Source: Eledone cirrhosa (lineage: Eukaryota > Mollusca > Cephalopoda > Octopoda > Eledonidae). From it: 64,000 nucleotides of DNA. A program made the position numbers and the translations under genes. A model generated the notes under the pieces. The model worked only from the letters and a program-made list of their open reading frames with translations, did not search any database and was not told the origin of the DNA. The stretch is taken from the NCBI GenBank assembly GCA_964016885.1, contig OZ024748.1:37835047-37899046 (forward strand). The letters run 5' to 3'. Positions 23,361 to 36,260 of this stretch are shown here, piece after piece; within the stretch, counting starts at the first letter, position 1; each line of letters starts with the position of its first letter.

Positions 23361-26300
23361 GGAAAAATATACAGAATGTTGCGAAGGAGGTAAGTGTTGT
23401 GATTAAAAAGAAGGAAAAATATAAAGAATGTTGCGAAGGAGGAAAGTGTTGTGATTAAAAAGAAGGATAAATATAAAGAATGTTGCGAAGGAGGTAATTG
23501 TTGCAATTAAAAAGAAAGACAAATATAAAGAATGTTGCGAAGGAGGTAAGAGTTGTGATTAAAAATAAGGAAAATATAAAGAATGTTGCGAAGGAGGTAA
23601 GAGTTGTGATTAAAAAGAAGGAAAAATATAAAGAAACTTACGAAGGAGGTAAGAGTTATGATTAAAAAGAAGGAAAAATATAAAGAATGTTGCGAAGGAG
23701 GTAGGAGTTGTGATTAAATAGAAGGGAAAATATAAAGAATGTTGCGAAAGAGGTAAGTATTGTGATTAAAAAGAAGGAAAAATATAAATAATGTTGCGAA
23801 GGAGGTAAGAGTTGTGATTAAAAAGAAGGAAAAATATAAAGAATGTTGCGAAGGAAGTAAGTGTTGTGATTAAAAAGAAGGAAAAATATAAAGAATGTTG
23901 CGAAGGAGGTAAGTGTTGTGATTAAAAAGAAGGAAAAATATAAAGAATGTTACGAAGGAGGTAAGTGTTGTGATTAAAAAGAAGGAAAAATATAAAGAAA
24001 TTTACGAAGGAGATAAGAGGGTTGATTAAAAAGAAGGGAAAATATAAAGAAATTTACGAAGGAAGTAAGAGTGGTGATTAAAAAGAAGGAAAAATATAAA
24101 GAATATTGCGATGGAGGTAAGTGTTGTGTTTAAAAAAAAGGAAAAATATAAAGATGTTGCAAATGAGGTAAGTGTTCTGATTAAAAAGAAGGAAAAATAT
24201 AAAAAAATTTACGAAGGAGGTAAGTGTTGTGATTAAAAAGAAAGAAAAACATAAAGACTATTGCGAAGGAGGTAAGTGTTGTGTTTAAAAAGAAGGAAAA
24301 ATATAAAGATATTGCGAAATCGGTAAGTATTGTGATAAAAAAAAGGAAAAATATAAAGAATGTTGCGAATAAGGTCAGAGTGGTGATTAAAAAGAAGGAA
24401 AAATATAAAGAATGTTGCGAAGGAGGTAAGAGTGTTGATTAAAAAGAAGGAAAAATATAAAGAATGTTGCGAAGGAGTTAAGTGTTGTGATTAAAAAGAA
24501 AGAAAAATATAAAGAATGTTACGATGGAGGTAAGAGTTGTGATTAAAAAGAAGGAAAAATATAAAGAATGTTGCGAAGGAGGCAAGTGTTGTGATTAAAA
24601 AGAAGGAAAAATATAAAGAATGTTACGAAAGAGGTAAGTGTTGTGATTAAAAAGAAGGAAAAATATAAAGAAATTTACGAAGGAGGTAAGAGTAGTGATT
24701 AAAAAGAAGGAAAACTATAAAGAATATTGCGAAAGAGGTAAGTGTTGTGATTAAAAAGAAGGAAAAATATAAAGAATGTTGCGAAGGAGGTAAGAGTGTT
24801 GATTAAAAAGAAGGAAAAATATAAAGAATGTTGCGAAGGAGGTAAGTGTTGTGATTAAAAAGAGGGAAAAATATAAAGAATGTTAAGAAGGAGGTAAGAG
24901 TTGTGATTAAAAAGAAGGAAAAATATAAAGAATGTTGCGAAGGAGGTAAGTGTTGAGATTAAAAAGAAGGAAAAATATAAAGAATGTTGCGAAGGAGGTA
25001 AGAGTTGTGATTAAAAAGAAGGGAAAATATAAAGAATGTTGCGAAGGAGGTAATTGTTGCAATTAAAAAGAAAGACAAATATAAAGAACGTTGTGACGGA
25101 GGAAAGTGTTGTGATTAAAAAGAAGGAAAAATATAAAGAATGTTGCGAAGGAGGTAAGAGTTGTGCTTAAAAAGAAGGAAAAATATAAAGAATGTTGCGA
25201 AGGAGGTAAGTGTTGTGATTAAAAATAAGGAAAAATATAAAGAATGTTGCGAAGGAGGTAAGAGTGTTGATTAAAAAGAAGGAAAAATATAAAGAATGTT
25301 GCGAAGGAAGTAAGTGTTGTGATTAAAAGGAAGGGAAAATATAAAGAATGTTGCGAAGGAGGTAAGTGTTGTGATTAAAAAGAAGGAAAATATAAAGAAT
25401 GTTGCGAAGGAGGTCAGTGTTGTGATTAAAAGGAAGGGAAAATATACAGAATGTTGCGAAGGAGGTAAGTGTTGTGACTAAAAAGAAGGAAAAATATAAA
25501 GAATGTTGCGAAGGAGGAAAGTGTTGTGATTAAAAAGAAGGATAAATATAAAGAATGTTGCGAAGAAGGTAATTGTTGCAATTAAACAGAAAGACAAATA
25601 TAAAGAATGTTGCGAAGGAGGTAAGTGTTGTGATTAAAAAGAAGGAAAAATATAAAGAATGTTACGAAGGAGGTTAGAGTGGTGATTAAAAAGAAGGAAA
25701 AATATAAAGAATATTGCGAAGGAGGTAAGTGTGGTGTTTAAAAAGAAGGAAAAATATAAAGAATGTTGCGTAAGAGGTAAGTCTTGTGATTAAAAAGAAG
25801 GAAAAGTATAAAGAATGTTACGAAGGAGGTAACAGTTGTGATTAAAGAGAAGGAAAAATATAAAAATTGTTGCGAAGGAGGTAAGTGTTGTGATTAAAAA
25901 GAAGGAAAAATATAAAGAATGTGGCGAAGGAGGTAAGTGTTGTGATTAAAAATAAGGAATAATATAAAGAATGTTGCGAAGGAGGTAAGAGTTGTGATTA
26001 AAAAGAAAGAATAATATAAAGAATGTTGCGAAGGAGGTAAGTGTTGTGATTAAAAAGAAGGAAAAATATAGAGAATGTTGCGAAGGAGGTAAGTGTTGTG
26101 ATTAAAATGAAGGAAAATTATAAAGAATGTGGCGAAGGGGGTAAGAGTTGTGATTAAAAAGAAAGAAAATTATTTAGAATGTTGCGAAGGAGGTAAGTGT
26201 TGTGAATAAAAAGAAGGAAAAATATAAAGAATGTTGCGAAGGAGGTAAGTGTTGTGATTAAAAAGAAGGGAAAATATAAAGAATGTTGCGAAGTAGGTAA

Positions 26301-27120
26301 CAGTTGTGATTAAAAAGAAGGAAAAATATAAAAAATGTTGCGAAGGAGGTAAGTGTTGTGATTAAAAGAAGGAAAAATATAAAGGATGTTGCGAAGGAGG
26401 TAAGTGTTGTTATTAAAAGGAATGGAAAATATAAAGAATGTTGCGAAGGAGGTAAGAGTTGTGATTAAAAAGAAGGAAAAATATAAAAAATGTTGCGAAG
26501 GAGGTAAGTGTTGTTATTAAAAAGAAGGAAAAATATAAAGAATGTTGCGAAGGAGGTCAGTGTTGTGGTTAAAAGGAAAGGAAAATATAAAGAATGTTGC
26601 GAAGGAGGTAAGTGTTGTGATTAAAAAAAGGAAAAATATACAGAATGTTGCGAAGGAGGTAAGTGTTGTGATTAAAAAGAAGGAAAAATATAAAGAATGT
26701 TGCGAAGGAGGAAAGTGTTGTGATTAAAAAGAAGGATAAATATAAAGAATGTTGCGAAGGAGGTAATTGTTGCAATTAAAAAGAAAGAAAAATATAAAGA
26801 ATGTTGCGAAGGAGGTAGGAGTTGTGATTAAATAGAAGGAAAAATATAAAGAATATTGCGATGGAGGTAAGTGTTGTGTTTAAAAAAAAGGAAAAATATA
26901 AAGATATTGCAAATGAGGTAAGTGTTGTGATTAAAAAGAAAGAAAAACATAAAGACTATTGCGAAGGAGGTAAGTGTTGTGTTTAAAAAGAAGGAAAAAT
27001 ATGAAGATATTGCGAAATCGGTAAGTATTGTGATAAAAAAAAGGAAAAATATAAAGAATGTTGCGAATGAGGTCAGAGTGGTGATTAAAAAGAAGGAAAA
27101 ATATAAAGAATGTTGCGAAG
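23361..27120 (+). repeat. C-like mosaic segment
   Basis: From 23,361 to about 24,400 the monomer order equals 13,863-14,900 at a constant offset of 9,498 bp. Two monomers are then skipped. About 24,770-25,920 follows the order of 20,050-21,350 but loses roughly one monomer near 25,443 and about two near 25,620. About 26,030-26,790 repeats the order of 13,310-14,010. After about 26,790 it is shortened again before family F starts. It reads as a patchwork left by several unequal exchanges. Confidence 0.72.
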
Positions 27121-28247
27121 GAGGTAAGTGTGGTGTTTAAAAAGAAGGAAAAATATAAAGAATGTTGCGTAAGAGGTAAGTCTTGTGATTAAAAAGAAGG
27201 AAAAGTATAAAGAATGTTACGAAGGAGGTAACAGTTGTGATTAAAGAGAAGGAAAAATATAAAAATTGTTGCGAAGGAGGTAAGTGTTGTGATTAAAAAG
27301 AAGGAAAAATATAAAGAATGTTGCGAAGGAGGTAAGTGTTGTGATTAAAAATAAGGAATAATATAAAGAATGTTGCGAAGGAGGTAAGAGTTGTGATTAA
27401 AAAGAAAGAATAATATAAAGAATGTTGCGGAGGTAAGTGTTGTGATTAAAAAGAAGGAAAAATATAAAAAATGTTGCGAAGGAGGTAAGTGTTGTTATTA
27501 AAAAGAAGGAAAAATATAAAGAATGTTGCGAAGGAGGTCAGTGTTGTGGTTAAAAGGAAAGGAAAATATAAAGAATGTTGCGAAGGAGGTAAGTGTTGTG
27601 ATTAAAAAAAGGAAAAATATACAGAATGTTGCGAAGGAGGTAAGTGTTGTGATTAAAAAGAAGGAAAAATATAAAGAATGTTGCGAAGGAGGAAAGTGTT
27701 GTGATTAAAAAGAAGGATAAATATAAAGAATGTTGCGAAGGAGGTAATTGTTGCAATTAAAAAGAAAGACAAATATAAAGAATGTTGCGAAGGAGGTAAG
27801 AGTTGTGATTAAAAATAAGGAAAATATAAAGAATGTTGCGAAGGAGGTAAGAGTTGTGATTAAAAAGAAGGAAAAATATAAAGAAACTTACGAAGGAGGT
27901 AAGAGTTATGATTAAAAAGAAGGAAAAATATAAAGAATGTTGCGAAGGAGGTAGGAGTTGTGATTAAATAGAAGGGAAAATATAAAGAATGTTGCGACAG
28001 AGGTAAGTATTGTGATTAAAAAGAAGGAAAAATATAAATAATGTTGCGAAGGAGGTAAGAGTTGTGATTAAAAAGAAGGAAAAATATAAAGAATGTTGCG
28101 AAGGAAGTAGGTGTTGTGATTAAAAAGAAGGAAAAATATAAAGAATGTTGCGAAGGAGGTAAGTGTTGTGATTAAAAAGAAGGAAAAATATAAAGAATGT
28201 TACGAAGGAGGTAAGTGTTGTGATTAAAAAGAAGGAAAAATATAAAG

Positions 28248-28558
28248 AAATTTACGAAGGAGATAAGAGGGTTGATTAAAAAGAAGGGATAATATAAAGA
28301 AATTTACGAAGGAAGTAAGAGTGGTGATTAAAAAGAAGGAAAAATATAAAGAATATTGCGATGGAGGTAAGTGTTGTGTTTAAAAAAAAGGAAAAATATA
28401 AAGATGTTGCAAATGAGGTAAGTGTTCTGATTAAAAAGAAGGATAAATATAAAAAAATTTACGAAGGAGGTAAGTGTTGTGATTAAAAAGAAAGAAAAAC
28501 ATAAAGACTATTGCGAAGGAGGTAAGTGTTGTGTTTAAAAAGAAGGAAAAATATAAAG
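28248..28558 (+). repeat. 311-bp segment present only in family F copy 1
   Basis: The six monomers here include GGAGATAAGAGGG, GCGATGG, GCAAATGAGG and AACATAAAGAC markers. They also occur in family C, so they are ancestral and were lost in copies 2 and 3. The break joins two points within ATAAAGA, in register with the monomer. Confidence 0.75.
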
Positions 28559-29210
28559 ATATTGCGAAATCGGTAAGTATTGTGATAAAAAAAAGGAAAA
28601 ATATAAAGAATGTTGCGAATGAGGTCAGAGTGGTGATTAAAAAGAAGGAAAAATATAAAGAATGTTGCGAAGGATGTAAGAGTTGTGATTAAAAAGAAGG
28701 GAAAATATAAAGAATGTTGCGAAAGAGCTAAGTGTTGTGATTAAAAATAAGGAAAAATATAAAGAATGTTGCGAAGGAGGTAAGAGTGTTGATTAAAAAG
28801 AAGGAAAAATATAAAGAATGTTGCGAAGGAGTTAAGTGTTGTGATTAAAAAGAAAGAAAAATATAAAGAATGTTACGATGGAGGTAAGAGTTGTGATTAA
28901 AAAGAAGGAAAAATATAAAGAATGTTGCGAAGGAGGCAAGTGTTGTGATTAAAAAGAAGGAAAAATATAAAGAATGTTACGAAAGAGGTAAGTGTTGTGA
29001 TTAAAAAGCAGGAAAAATATAAAGAAATTTACGAAGGAGGTAAGAGTAGTGATTAAAAAGAAGGAAAACTATAAAGAATATTGCGAAAGAGGTAAGTGTT
29101 GTGATTAAAAAGAAGGAAAAATATAAAGAATGTTGCGAAGGAGGTAAGAGTGTTGATTAAAAAGAAGGAAAAATATAAAGAATGTTGCGAAGGAGGTAAG
29201 TGTTGTGATT

Positions 29211-31844
29211 AAAAAGAGGGAAAAATATAAAGAATGTTAAGAAGGAGGTAAGAGTTGTGATTAAAAAGAAGGAAAAATATAAAGAATGTTGCGAAGGAGG
29301 TAAGTGTTGAGATTAAAAAGAAGGAAAAATATAAAGAATGTTGCGAAGGAGGTAAGAGTTGTGATTAAAAAGAAGGGAAAATATAAAGAATGTTGCGAAG
29401 GAGGTAATTGTTGCAATTAAAAAGAAAGACAAATATAAAGAACGTTGTGACGGAGGAAAGTGTTGTGATTAAAAAGAAGGAAAAATATAAAGAATGTTGC
29501 GAAGGAGGTAAGAGTTGTGATTAAAAAGAAGGAAAAATATAAAGAATGTTGCGAAGGAGGTAAGTGTTGTGATTAAAAATAAGGAAAAATATAAAGAATG
29601 TTGCGAAGGAGGTAAGAGTGTTGATTAAAAAGAAGGAAAAATATAAAGAATGTTGCGAAGGAAGTAAGTGTTGTGATTAAAAGGAAGGGAAAATATAAAG
29701 AATGTTGCGAAGGAGGTAAGTGTTGTGATTAAAAAGAAGGAAAATATAAAGTATGTTGCGAAGGAGGTCAGTGTTGTGATTAAAAGGAAGGGAAAATATA
29801 AAGAATGTTGCGAAGGAGGTAAGTGTTGTGATTTAAAAAGAAGGAAAAATATACAGAATGTTGCGAAGGAGGTAAGTGTTGTGACTAAAAAGAAGGAAAA
29901 ATATAAAGAATGTTGCGAAGGAGGAAAGTGTTGTGATTAAAAAGAAGGATAAATATAAAGAATGTTGCGAAGAAGGTAATGGTTGCAATTAAACAGAAAG
30001 ACAAATATAAAGAATGTTGCGAAGGAGGTAAGAGTTGTGATTAAAAAGAAGGAAAAATATAAAGAAACTTACGAAGGAGGTAAGAGTTGTGATTAAAAAG
30101 AAGTAAAAATATAAAGAATGTTGCGAAGGGGGTAAGTGTTGTGATTAAAAAGAAGGAAAAATATAAAGAATGTTACGAAGGAGGTTAGAGTGGTGATTAA
30201 AAAGAAGGAAAAATATAAAGAATATTGCGAAGGAGGTAAGTGTGGTGTTTAAAAAGAAGGAAAAATATAAAGAATGTTGCGTAAGAGGTAAGTCTTGTGA
30301 TTAAAAAGAAGGAAAAGTATAAAGAATGTTACGAAGGAGGTAACAGTTGTGATTAAAGAGAAGGAAAAATATAAAAATTGTTGCGAAGGAGGTAAGTGTT
30401 GTGATTAAAAAGAAGGAAAAATATAAAGAATGTTGCGAAGGAGGTAAGTGTTGTGATTAAAAATAAGGAATAATATAAAGAATGTTGCGAAGGAGGTAAG
30501 AGTTGTGATTAAAAAGAAAGAATAATATAAAGAATGTTGCGAAGGAGGTAAGTGTTGTGATTAAAAAGAAGGAAAAATATAGAGAATGTTGCGAAGGAGG
30601 TAAGTGTTGTGATTAAAATGAAGGAAAATTATAAAGAATGTGGCGAAGGGGGTAAGAGTTGTGATTAAAAAGAAAGAAAATTATTTAGAATGTTGCGAAG
30701 GAGGTAAGTGTTGTGAATAAAAAGAAGGAAAAATATAAAGAATGTTGCGAAGGAGGTAAGTGTTGTGATTAAATAGAAGGGAAAATATAAAGAATGTTGC
30801 GAAGTAGGTAACAGTTGTGATTAAAAAGAAGGAAAAATATAAAGAATGTTGCGAAGGAGGTAAGTGTTGTGATTAAAAAGAGGGAAAAATATAAAGAATG
30901 TTAAGAAGGAGGTAAGAGTTGTGATTAAAAAGAAGGAAAAATATAAAGAATGTTGCGAAGGAGGTAAGTTTTGAGATTAAAAAGAAGGAAAAATATAAAG
31001 AATGTTGCGAAGGAGGTAAGAGTTGTGATTAAAAAGAAGGGAAAATATAAAGAATGTTGCGAAGGAGGTAATTGTTGCAATTAAAAAGAAAGACAAATAT
31101 AAAGAACGTTGTGACGGAGGAAAGTGTTGTGATTAAAAAGAAGGAAAAATATAAAGAATGTTGCGAAGGAGGTAAGAGTTGTGATTAAAAAGAAGGAAAA
31201 ATATAAAGAATGTTGCGAAGGAGGTAAGTGTTGTGATTAAAAATAAGGAAAAATATAAAGAATGTTGCGAAGGAGGTAAGAGTGTTGATTAAAAAGAAGG
31301 AAAAATATAAAGAATGTTGCGAAGGAAGTAAGTGTTGTGATTAAAAGGAAGGGAAAATATAAAGAATGTTGCGAAGGAGGTAAGTGTTGTGATTAAAAAG
31401 AAGGAAAATATAAAGAATGTTGCGAAGGAGGTCAGTGTTGTGATTAAAAGGAAGGGAAAATATAAAGAATGTTGCGAAGGAGGTAAGTGTTGTGATTTAA
31501 AAAAAAGGAAAAATATACAGAATGTTGCGAAGGAGGTAAGTGTTGTGACTAAAAAGAAGGAAAAATATAAAGAATGTTGCGAAGGAGGAAAGTGTTGTGA
31601 TTAAAAAGAAGGATAAATATAAAGAATGTTGCGAAGAAGGTAATTGTTGCAATTAAACAGAAAGACAAATATAAAGAATGTTGCGAAGGAGGTAAGAGTT
31701 GTGATTAAAAAGAAGGAAAAATATAAAGAAACTTACGAAGGAGGTAAGAGTTGTGATTAAAAAGAAGTAAAAATATAAAGAATGTTGCGAAGGAGGTAAG
31801 TGTTGTGATTAAAAAGAAGGAAAAATATAAAGAATATTGCGAAG
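29211..31844 (+). repeat. Nested 1,664-bp repeat inside family F
   Basis: The AAAAAGAGGG anchor at 29,211 recurs at 30,875, and another anchor at 29,725 recurs at 31,389, so the offset is exactly 32 monomers. The second copy is incomplete: it loses one monomer near 31,825, where GAATGTTACG with GGTTAGAGTGG is skipped. Copy 2 of family F carries the same nested arrangement, so the nesting predates the large duplication. Confidence 0.78.
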
Positions 31845-34800
31845 GAGGTAAGTGTGGTGTTTAAAAAGAAGGAAAAATATAAAGAATGTTGCGTAAGAGG
31901 TAAGTCTTGTGATTAAAAAGAAGGAAAAGTATAAAGAATGTTACGAAGGAGGTAACAGTTGTGATTAAAGAGAAGGAAAAATATAAAAATTGTTGCGAAG
32001 GAGGTAAGTGTTGTGATTAAAAAGAAGGAAAAATATAAAGAATGTTGCGAAGGAGGTAAGTGTTGTGATTAAAAATAAGGAATAATATAAAGAATGTTGC
32101 GAAGGAGGTAAGAGTTGTGATTAAAAAGAAAGAATAATATAAAGAATGTTGCGAAGGAGGTAAGTGTTGTGATTAAAAAGAAGGAAAAATATAAAAAATG
32201 TTGCGAAGGAGGTAAGTGTTGTTATTAAAAAGAAGGAAAAATATAAAGAATGTTGCGAAGGAGGTCAGTGTTGTGGTTAAAAGGAAAGGAAAATATAAAG
32301 AATGTTGCGAAGGAGGTAAGTGTTGTGATTAATAAAAGGAAAAATATACAGAATGTTGCGAAGGAGGTAAGTGTTGTGATTAAAAAGAAGGAAAAATATA
32401 AAGAATGTTGCGAAGGAGGAAAGTGTTGTGATTAAAAAGAAGGATAAATATAAAGAATGTTGCGAAGGAGGTAATTGTTGCAATTAAAAAGAAAGACAAA
32501 TATAAAGAATGTTGCGAAGGAGGTAAGAGTTGTGATTAAAAATAAGGAAAATATAAAGAATGTTGCGAAGGAGGTAAGAGTTGTGATTAAAAAGAAGGAA
32601 AAATATAAAGAAACTTACGAAGGAGGTAAGAGTTATGATTAAAAAGAAGGAAAAATATAAAGAATGTTGCGAAGGAGGTAGGAGTTGTGATTAAATAGAA
32701 GGGAAAATATAAAGAATGTTGCGACAGAGGTAAGTATTGTGATTAAAAAGAAGGAAAAATATAAATAATGTTGCGAAGGAGGTAAGAGTTGTGATTAAAA
32801 AGAAGGAAAAATATAAAGAATGTTGCGAAGGAAGTAAGTGTTGTGATTAAAAAGAAGGAAAAATATAAAGAATGTTGCGAAGGAGGTAAGTGTTGTGATT
32901 AAAAAGAAGGAAAAATATAAAGAATGTTACGAAGGAGGTAAGTGTTGTGATTAAAAAGAAGGAAAAATATAAAGATATTGCGAAATCGGTAAGTATTGTG
33001 ATAAAAAAAAGGAAAAATATAAAGAATGTTGCGAATGAGGTCAGAGTGGTGATTAAAAAGAAGGAAAAATATAAAGAATGTTGCGAAGGATGTAAGAGTT
33101 GTGATTAAAAAGAAGGGAAAATATAAAGAATGTTGCGAAAGAGCTAAGTGTTGTGATTAAAAATAAGGAAAAATATAAAGAATGTTGCGAAGGAGGTAAG
33201 AGTGTTGATTAAAAAGAAGGAAAAATATAAAGAATGTTGCGAAGGAGTTAAGTGTTGTGATTAAAAAGAAAGAAAAATATAAAGAATGTTACGATGGAGG
33301 TAAGAGTTGTGATTAAAAAGAAGGAAAAATATAAAGAATGTTGCGAAGGAGGCAAGTGTTGTGATTAAAAAGAAGGAAAAATATAAAGAATGTTACGAAA
33401 GAGGTAAGTGTTGTGATTAAAAAGAAGGAAAAATATAAAGAAATTTACGAAGGAGGTAAGAGTAGTGATTAAAAAGAAGGAAAACTATAAAGAATATTGC
33501 GAAAGAGGTAAGTGTTGTGATTAAAAAGAAGGAAAAATATAAAGAATGTTGCGAAGGAGGTAAGAGTGTTGATTAAAAAGAAGGAAAAATATAAAGAATG
33601 TTGCGAAGGAGGTAAGTGTTGTGATTAAAAAGAGGGAAAAATATAAAGAATGTTAAGAAGGAGGTAAGAGTTGTGATTAAAAAGAAGGAAAAATATAAAG
33701 AATGTTGCGAAGGAGGTAAGTGTTGAGATTAAAAAGAAGGAAAAATATAAAGAATGTTGCGAAGGAGGTAAGAGTTGTGATTAAAAAGAAGGGAAAATAT
33801 AAAGAATGTTGCGAAGGAGGTAATTGTTGCAATTAAAAAGAAAGACAAATATAAAGAACGTTGTGACGGAGGAAAGTGTTGTGATTAAAAAGAAGGAAAA
33901 ATATAAAGAATGTTGCGAAGGAGGTAAGAGTTGTGATTAAAAAGAAGGAAAAATATAAAGAATGTTGCGAAGGAGGTAAGTGTTGTGATTAAAAATAAGG
34001 AAAAATATAAAGAATGTTGCGAAGGAGGTAAGAGTGTTGATTAAAAAGAAGGAAAAATATAAAGAATGTTGCGAAGGAAGTAAGTGTTGTGATTAAAAGG
34101 AAGGGAAAATATAAAGAATGTTGCGAAGGAGGTAAGTGTTGTGATTAAAAAGAAGGAAAATATAAAGTATGTTGCGAAGGAGGTCAGTGTTGTGATTAAA
34201 AGGTAGGGAAAATATAAAGAATGTTGCGAAGGAGGTAAGTGTTGTGATTTAAAAAGAAGGAAAAATATACAGAATGTTGCGAAGGAGGTAAGTGTTGTGA
34301 CTAAAAAGAAGGAAAAATATAAAGAATGTTGCGAAGGAGGAAAGTGTTGTGATTAAAAAGAAGGATAAATATAAAGAATGTTGCGAAGAAGGTAATTGTT
34401 GCAATTAAACAGAAAGACAAATACAAAGAATGTTGCGAAGGAGGTAAGAGTTGTGATTAAAAAGAAGGAAAAATATAAAGAAACTTACGAAGGAGGTAAG
34501 AGTTGTGATTAAAAAGAAGTAAAAATATAAAGAATGTTGCGAAGGGGGTAAGTGTTGTGATTAAAAAGAAGGAAAAATATAAAGAATGTTACGAAGGAGG
34601 TTAGAGTGGTGATTAAAAAGAAGGAAAAATATAAAGAATATTGCGAAGGAGGTAAGTGTGGTGTTTAAAAAGAAGGAAAAATATAAAGAATGTTGCGTAA
34701 GAGGTAAGTCTTGTGATTAAAAAGAAGGAAAAGTATAAAGAATGTTACGAAGGAGGTAACAGTTGTGATTAAAGAGAAGGAAAAATATAAAAATTGTTGC

Positions 34801-36260
34801 GAAGGAGGTAAGTGTTGTGATTAAAAAGAAGGAAAAATATAAAGAATGTTGCGAAGGATGTAAGTGTTGTGATTAAAAATAAGGAATAATATAAAGAATG
34901 TTGCGAAGGAGGTAAGAGTTGTGATTAAAAAGAAAGAATAATATAAAGAATGTTGCGAAGGAGGTAAGTGTTGTGATTAAAAAGAAGGAAAAATATAGAG
35001 AATGTTGCGAAGGAGGTAAGTGTTGTGATTAAAATGAAGGAAAATTATAAAGAATGTGGCGAAGGGGGTAAGAGTTGTGATTAAAAAGAAAGAAAATTAT
35101 TTAGAATGTTGCGAAGGAGGTAAGTGTTGTGAATAAAAAGAAGGAAAAATATAAAGAATGTTGCGAAGGAGGTAAGTGTTGTGATTAAATAGAAGGGAAA
35201 ATATAAAGAATGTTGCGAAGTAGGTAACAGTTGTGATTAAAAAGAAGGAAAAATATAAAGAATGTTGCGAAGGAGGTAAGTGTTGTGATTAAAAAGAGGG
35301 AAAAATATAAAGAATGTTAAGAAGGAGGTAAGAGTTGTGATTAAAAAGAAGGAAAAATATAAAGAATGTTGCGAAGGAGGTAAGTTTTGAGATTAAAAAG
35401 AAGGAAAAATATAAAGAATGTTGCGAAGGAGGTAAGAGTTGTGATTAAAAAGAAGGGAAAATATAAAGAATGTTGCGAAGGAGGTAATTGTTGCAATTAA
35501 AAAGAAAGACAAATATAAAGAACGTTGTGACGGAGGAAAGTGTTGTGATTAAAAAGAAGGAAAAATATAAAGAATGTTGCGAAGGAGGTAAGAGTTGTGA
35601 TTAAAAAGAAGGAAAAATATAAAGAATGTTGCGAAGGAGGTAAGTGTTGTGATTAAAAATAAGGAAAAATATAAAGAATGTTGCGAAGGAGGTAAGAGTG
35701 TTGATTAAAAAGAAGGAAAAATATAAAGAATGTTGCGAAGGAAGTAAGTGTTGTGATTAAAAGGAAGGGAAAATATAAAGAATGTTGCGAAGGAGGTAAG
35801 TGTTGTGATTAAAAAGAAGGAAAATATAAAGAATGTTGCGAAGGAGGTCAGTGTTGTGATTAAAAGGAAGGGAAAATATAAAGAATGTTGCGAAGGAGGT
35901 AAGTGTTGTGATTTAAAAAAAAGGAAAAATATACAGAATGTTGCGAAGGAGGTAAGTGTTGTGACTAAAAAGAAGGAAAAATATAAAGAATGTTGCGAAG
36001 GAGGAAAGTGTTGTGATTAAAAAGAAGGATAAATATAAAGAATGTTGCGAAGAAGGTAATTGTTGCAATTAAACAGAAAGACAAATATAAAGAATGTTGC
36101 GAAGGAGGTAAGAGTTGTGATTAAAAAGAAGGAAAAATATAAAGAAACTTACGAAGGAGGTAAGAGTTGTGATTAAAAAGAAGTAAAAATATAAAGAATG
36201 TTGCGAAGGAGGTAAGTGTTGTGATTAAAAAGAAGGAAAAATATAAAGAATATTGCGAAG
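31845..36260 (+). repeat. Family F unit, copy 2 (4,416 bp)
   Basis: This copy is colinear with copy 1 except for the loss of 311 bp (six monomers, less one base) near 32,975. Past that point the offset is a steady 4,416 bp (28,561 to 32,977; 29,725 to 34,141; 31,389 to 35,805). Near 34,203 it has AGGTAGGG where copy 1 has AGGAAGGG. Confidence 0.84.

Larger units (their letters stand above)
27121..31844 (+). repeat. Family F unit, copy 1 (about 4,724 bp)
   Basis: This is the longest copy of a large HOR of about 91 monomers. Anchors are GAGGTAAGTGTGGTG at 27,121 (next at 31,845) and the GCGACAGAGG monomer at 27,994 (next at 32,721 and 37,086). It carries a 311-bp segment at about 28,248-28,558 that copy 2 lacks. 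A private three-base loss near 27,429 (GCGGAGG for GCGAAGGAGG) shifts the offset from 4,724 to 4,727. Confidence 0.83.
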
